From positions 4,782,466-4,846,465 of the forward strand of contig NZ_CP076723.1 of the NCBI RefSeq assembly GCF_018986915.1: a stretch of 64,000 nt of DNA, given 5' to 3'. How positions within the stretch are numbered: the first letter of the stretch is position 1; the number at the start of each line of letters is the position of its first letter. The translations under genes were made by a program, and so were the position numbers. The stretch comes from Geomonas oryzisoli (GTDB lineage Bacteria > Desulfobacterota > Desulfuromonadia > Geobacterales > Geobacteraceae). Positions 60,375 through 64,000 of the stretch are shown in pieces. Below the pieces are notes generated by a model, which worked only from the letters and a program-made list of their open reading frames with translations, was not told where the DNA came from and did no database searches.

Positions 60375-61607
60375 TTAAAAGGGGTACCCGAGCCCCACGA
60401 AGACGGCGGCGCCGTCCTTGCCCCAGCCCACGTCGATGCGCCCGAGAATATTGGGGCGTACTACGGCGCGGAAACCGATGCCCGGATTGACCTTGAGCTC
60501 GCCCGCCTTGAAATCCCCCAGCGAATCCATCACCCCGCCGATGTCGATGAAGGGCGCCAACTCCCAGTCGGCCTTGACGTCGAATACCTCCCAGCGAAAC
60601 AGCCGGATCCTCTCTTCAAGATTGCAAAGGACGTAACTGTTTTCGATGAAACGGTTTTTGCCGTACCCCCTGAGGGTGTTCTCGCCGCCCAGGATGCTCT
60701 GCTCAAGAAAGGGGATGGAGCCGCCGCTGACCTGGCCGAAGGCAAACCTGCCGGCGCTGATGAAACGGCTGTCCGGCACCGGAAAGAAACCCTTCACCTC
60801 GGCCTCGTAGCGCACGAAACGCGCGCTACTGCCCAGGGCTGCCAGGCTTCCCTCCACCGTCGCCCGTGCCCGGACGCCGGAACTGGCCATGGCGGCGGCA
60901 TCGAGGGTGCTGTAGACCAGCGAAACGGATTGGGCGTGGGTGCTGAAACCGTCGATGCCCGGAACGTCCGCGGTGCTGAAGCGCTGCTGCAGGTTCGGCA
61001 GCCTCTTCACCGCACCCTCGTCCACCTCCACCCTTCTCAACCGGTCTCCGAGAAACAGCACGGTGTTGTTGCGCAGCGGATAGCCGGCCGAGACCGTGTA
61101 ACCGAATTCGCGGTCGGCGAAATTGGTCTCATTGTCGGCGCTGCTGTCGGGGCCGAAGCCGAAGAAGCGGGCCGAGCCGTCGGTGAAATTGTAAAGGAAG
61201 GCGTTCACCTCCAGCTGGCGCTCCATGAGGCTTTGGTCCCTGAGCCTTACCTCGTAGTCGGAATTGACCTTGCTGGACTTGGAGAGATTGAATTCGATGC
61301 TGCGCACCGGCGAAGGATAGAGAGCGCCGTACAGGGTGCCGGTAGTGCCGAAGTTCTCGTTGCGGTTCACTTGGGGCGCGAACAGGTAGGAAACCTCGTC
61401 CTTGTCGTTGTGCAGCAGGAACGCGGTCAGGGCGCCGTAGGTGACCCCCTCGTTCGGGCTGGTGGCGATCACCGGCAGCGGGATGGTGACCACTTTGACG
61501 TACGGCTGCGCGGGGGAGGGCGCCGGAATAACGGTGGACGGGAGATAACTGGTGCAGCCCGACAGAAGCGAAAATAGGATCAGTGATAACAGCGATAGCG
61601 CGCGCAT
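60375..61607 (-). CDS. Omp85-type beta-barrel surface antigen with a lipobox
   Basis: This 410-residue protein has an N-terminal signal with a lipobox-like LLSGC. The rest alternates as a 16-strand-type beta barrel ending in aromatic F (VGLGYPF). ILGGENTLRGYGKNRF contains the conserved RGY of the Omp85 lid loop. No POTRA repeats precede the barrel, as in PF01103-only surface antigens. A lipidated N-terminus on an Omp85 barrel is unusual. ATG 61607 was chosen from the signal. Substrate unknown. Confidence 0.83.
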   Translation of the reverse strand: MRALSLLSLILFSLLSGCTSYLPSTVIPAPSPAQPYVKVVTIPLPVIATSPNEGVTYGALTAFLLHNDKDEVSYLFAPQVNRNENFGTTGTLYGALYPSPVRSIEFNLSKSSKVNSDYEVRLRDQSLMERQLEVNAFLYNFTDGSARFFGFGPDSSADNETNFADREFGYTVSAGYPLRNNTVLFLGDRLRRVEVDEGAVKRLPNLQQRFSTADVPGIDGFSTHAQSVSLVYSTLDAAAMASSGVRARATVEGSLAALGSSARFVRYEAEVKGFFPVPDSRFISAGRFAFGQVSGGSIPFLEQSILGGENTLRGYGKNRFIENSYVLCNLEERIRLFRWEVFDVKADWELAPFIDIGGVMDSLGDFKAGELKVNPGIGFRAVVRPNILGRIDVGWGKDGAAVFVGLGYPF

Positions 61608-61759
61608 TGTGGTCCGTTTCAACGGGGACTCCTGGGAGAGCTGCGGGGAACCTCCTTCGGGCGGGGAAAACATAGCGGCTCCACGTCCTTTTGACAAGAA
61701 AAAAAGAAGGCTCTAACTCATGTGCGTCAACACGGTTAGATACTTGCAGTTATCAAAAT

Positions 61760-61925
61760 CGAACCGTCTCCAGCTCTCCCCCTCCCTTGACGGGGCCTGC
61801 GCGCCGAAGCGCTTCGTCCCGCGAAGGCGGGAGGGGGCAGGGGGGCGGGTGACTTTGCCATGATCGCAAATGTGGCACCTACCCCCACCCCCTAACCCCC
61901 TCCCGCGAGGGGAGGGGGGATTTTG
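61760..61925. repeat. G/C-run palindromic repeats, family C copy 4
   Basis: CTCCCCCTCCCTTGACGGGG, GAAGCGCTTCGTCCCGC and CCCCCTCCCGCGAGGGGAGG form nested hairpins. The rest of 61608-62085 contains no gene. Confidence 0.65.
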
Positions 61926-62085
61926 GGCTGAGGTTCGGTCAAAAAAATGACTGGCCCCGCACTTCAAAAATGACGTTGCCGCCCCCGCTGCCCGCTACCT
62001 TCCCGATCCGCCCGCCCCCCTGCTCCCCGCTGTATTCATTCCACTTTTTGCCCGTTGCCGCGCCGCAGGCCCTGCCTCCGGAAAA

Positions 62086-62101
62086 TGGCACACCGGTTGC
62101 A
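62086..62101 (+). promoter_or_regulatory. Sigma-54 promoter of flhA
   Basis: TGGCAC-ACCGG-TTGCA matches the consensus TGGCAC-N5-TTGC(A/T) exactly. It lies 52 bases before the flhA ATG. Flagellar export genes are often RpoN-dependent. Confidence 0.85.
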
Positions 62102-62152
62102 CAAGGTCCCTCTGCGTAACGAACCCTCAGATCAGGCAAAGGAAACTGACGC

Positions 62153-64000
62153 ATGGCCAACCCCTCGACGGACGCCCTGGCGCTCCCGGGACCCAAAAGC
62201 AATTCGGACATCTACATGGCGGTCGCCCTGATCGGGGTGCTCGCCCTGATGGTGGTCCCCCTGCCTGCGTTCATGCTCGACATCTTCCTGGCCACCAACA
62301 TCACCGTGGCGCTGGTGATCCTGCTGGTCTGCCTCTACACGGTGCAACCGCTCGACTTCTCGGTCTTTCCTTCCATCCTCCTGGTCACCACGCTGTTCCG
62401 GCTCGCGCTCAACATCGCCTCAACGCGCCTGATCCTTTTGCACGGCAGCGAGGGGGTCGAGGCGGCCGGCGGCGTCATCAAGGCCTTCGGACAGTTCGTG
62501 GTAGGCGGCAACTACGTGGTCGGGGCGGTCATCTTCCTGATCCTCGTCATCATCAATTTCGTGGTCATCACCAAGGGTGCCGGGCGCGTGGCCGAGGTGG
62601 CCGCACGCTTCACCCTGGACGCCATGCCGGGCAAGCAGATGGCCATCGACGCCGACCTCTCCAACGGCATCCTGACCGACAAGGAAGCCAAGCTGCGCCG
62701 CAAGAAGATAGCGCGCGAGGCGGACTTCTACGGCTCCATGGACGGTGCCTCCAAGTTCGTGCGCGGGGACGCCGTCGCCGGCATCATGATCGTGCTGGTG
62801 AACATCGTCGGCGGCTTCGTGATCGGCGTCTGGCAGAAGGGGATGCCGCTGGACCAGGCGCTGCAGAACTACACCCTGCTCACCATCGGCGAGGGGCTGG
62901 TGGCCCAGATCCCCGCCCTGATCATCTCCACGGCGGCGGGCGTCATCGTGACCCGCTCCGCCGACGAGAACAACTTCGGCCATGAGATCGCCGGGCAGCT
63001 CCTGAACTACCCGAAGGCCTTCCAGGTCGCCTCGGGGGTGCTGTTCCTGTTCGCCCTGATCCCGGGGCTGCCCCACTTCGCCTTCTTCCTCCTCTCCGGC
63101 GTCGCCTACCTGGTCAGCAAGATGGCCGTGGAGAAGAAGGCCGAGGTCGAGGACGTGGTGGAGACATCGGCGGGGAGCGCGGAGGAGAGCGACCAGATAA
63201 GCACCATCCGCCCGCTGGACATGCTCGAGCTGGAGGTGGGCTACGGCCTGGTCCCCATGGTGGACGCGAGCCAGCAGGGGGAACTTTTGGACCGGATCCG
63301 TTCCATCAGGAAACAGGTGGCGGACCGCATGGGCTTCATCGTTCCTCCCATCCATATTCACGACAATCTGCAGCTGAAACCCTACGAGTACAACATCCTC
63401 ATCAACGGCGCCAAGGTCGGCGGCGGCGAGCTCTCCGGGCAGTACCTGGCCATGGACTCCGGCGGCGCGGTCGGGCAGCTGGAGGGGATCAAGACCACCG
63501 AGCCGGTGTTCGGCCTCCCCGCGGTCTGGATCAAGGGGAAAGAGCGGGAGAAGGCTCAGGTTTCCGGCTACACCGTGGTGGACAACACCACCATCCTCGC
63601 CACCCACATCAGCGAGACCATCAAGAAGCACGCCCACGAGCTGGTGGGACGCCAGGAGCTGCAGCAGCTTCTGGACGGCATCGCCGCGACCCTCCCCAAG
63701 GTGGTCGAGGAGCTGGTTCCGTCGCTGCTCTCCCTGGGGACCGTGCTGCGTGTGGTGAAGAACCTCCTGAAGGAAAACGTTTCCATCCGCGACCTGCGCT
63801 CCATCCTGGAGACCCTGGCCGACTACGGCGGGGTGACCAAGGACCCGGAGATGCTCACCGAGTTCGTACGGCAGAGCCTTGGGCGCTACATCGTGGAGCA
63901 GTACAAGCGCGAGGACGACACCCTCTGCGTACTCACGCTGGACCACGACATCGAGGAAACCATCATCGACTCGGTCCAGCTCTCGGAGCAGGGAAGCTAC
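62153..64000 (+). CDS. flhA: Flagellar export apparatus protein FlhA (3' end beyond the window)
   Basis: The first 616 codons are present and open to the window end. Eight hydrophobic segments occupy about 20-335; between them lies the conserved FHIPEP-type loop (LPAFMLDIFLATNITVAL, TTLFRLALNIASTRLIL, TKGAGRVAEVAARFTLDAMPGKQMAID). The cytoplasmic domain follows (about 360 on: LDMLELEVGYGLVPMVD...IRSIRKQ). It forms the nonameric gate of the flagellar type III export machine. AAAGGA precedes the ATG. It is driven by a perfect sigma-54 promoter. Confidence 0.95.
   Translation, partial: MANPSTDALALPGPKSNSDIYMAVALIGVLALMVVPLPAFMLDIFLATNITVALVILLVCLYTVQPLDFSVFPSILLVTTLFRLALNIASTRLILLHGSEGVEAAGGVIKAFGQFVVGGNYVVGAVIFLILVIINFVVITKGAGRVAEVAARFTLDAMPGKQMAIDADLSNGILTDKEAKLRRKKIAREADFYGSMDGASKFVRGDAVAGIMIVLVNIVGGFVIGVWQKGMPLDQALQNYTLLTIGEGLVAQIPALIISTAAGVIVTRSADENNFGHEIAGQLLNYPKAFQVASGVLFLFALIPGLPHFAFFLLSGVAYLVSKMAVEKKAEVEDVVETSAGSAEESDQISTIRPLDMLELEVGYGLVPMVDASQQGELLDRIRSIRKQVADRMGFIVPPIHIHDNLQLKPYEYNILINGAKVGGGELSGQYLAMDSGGAVGQLEGIKTTEPVFGLPAVWIKGKEREKAQVSGYTVVDNTTILATHISETIKKHAHELVGRQELQQLLDGIAATLPKVVEELVPSLLSLGTVLRVVKNLLKENVSIRDLRSILETLADYGGVTKDPEMLTEFVRQSLGRYIVEQYKREDDTLCVLTLDHDIEETIIDSVQLSEQGSY

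Overview
The window is high-GC, gene-dense bacterial chromosome that looks like a member of the Geobacterales (Geobacter/Geomonas/Citrifermentans type). The evidence is several c-type cytochromes, a giant OmpB-like multicopper oxidase, many signalling proteins (hybrid kinase, MCPs, HD-GYP/GGDEF), sigma-54 type promoters, a CO dehydrogenase operon, and dense families of intergenic palindromes. No rRNA, tRNA or CRISPR array was recognised.

Layout. (1) 1-3050 is a lower-GC accessory edge: three single-gene units of unknown function, each followed by a ~60-bp imperfect palindrome with integron attC-like ends, then an inverted DUF4160-DUF2442/HTH toxin-antitoxin-like pair and a hicB remnant. (2) 3095-5716 holds a hybrid histidine kinase and a decayed two-component system. 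(3) 5717-13514 is a CO-oxidation locus: CooA-type regulator, a perfect CooA box, the hydrophilic subunits of a CO-linked group 4 [NiFe] hydrogenase, hypA, cooF, cooS and a cooC with a histidine-rich nickel-binding head, closed by a strong terminator. (4) 13635-23670 is housekeeping and signalling (REC-PilZ, UvrD, PdxA, MtgA, HD-GYP plus GGDEF pair, PP-loop tRNA thiolase-like). (5) 24026-30905 has a GspE/PilB-like protein without a recognisable Walker A next to PilT, an MCP, an aminotransferase and a lipoprotein, separated by three copies of one palindromic element. (6) 31315-38172 has a sigma-54-type promoter, a small secreted basic protein, the multicopper oxidase and a second MCP. (7) 38353-47918 has PEP carboxylase, an octaheme HAO-like cytochrome behind a perfect FNR-type box, CheX-like, TSCPD, TrmO, a triheme cytochrome, ComF and small secreted proteins. 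(8) 48160-52232 is a secreted operon (multiheme cytochrome, prenyltransferase/squalene-oxidase-fold protein, parvulin lipoprotein) with a second copy of the sigma-54 promoter seen before the multicopper oxidase. (9) 52367-61607 has a JAMM-DinG fusion helicase, a YhcC-like radical SAM protein, a MocR regulator diverging from a secreted protein, a lipoprotein, an FRG-domain protein and an Omp85-type barrel. (10) 62086-64000 has a perfect sigma-54 promoter and flhA, cut by the window end.

How it works together. CooA would sense CO and switch on the 6810-13461 operon: CooS oxidises CO, CooF carries electrons to the hydrogenase, and HypA and CooC mature the nickel sites. The multicopper oxidase and the 48541-52136 cytochrome operon appear to share a sigma-54 control point and both encode envelope or extracellular redox proteins. 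Sequence features are read directly from the bases; functions are family inference without database searches.
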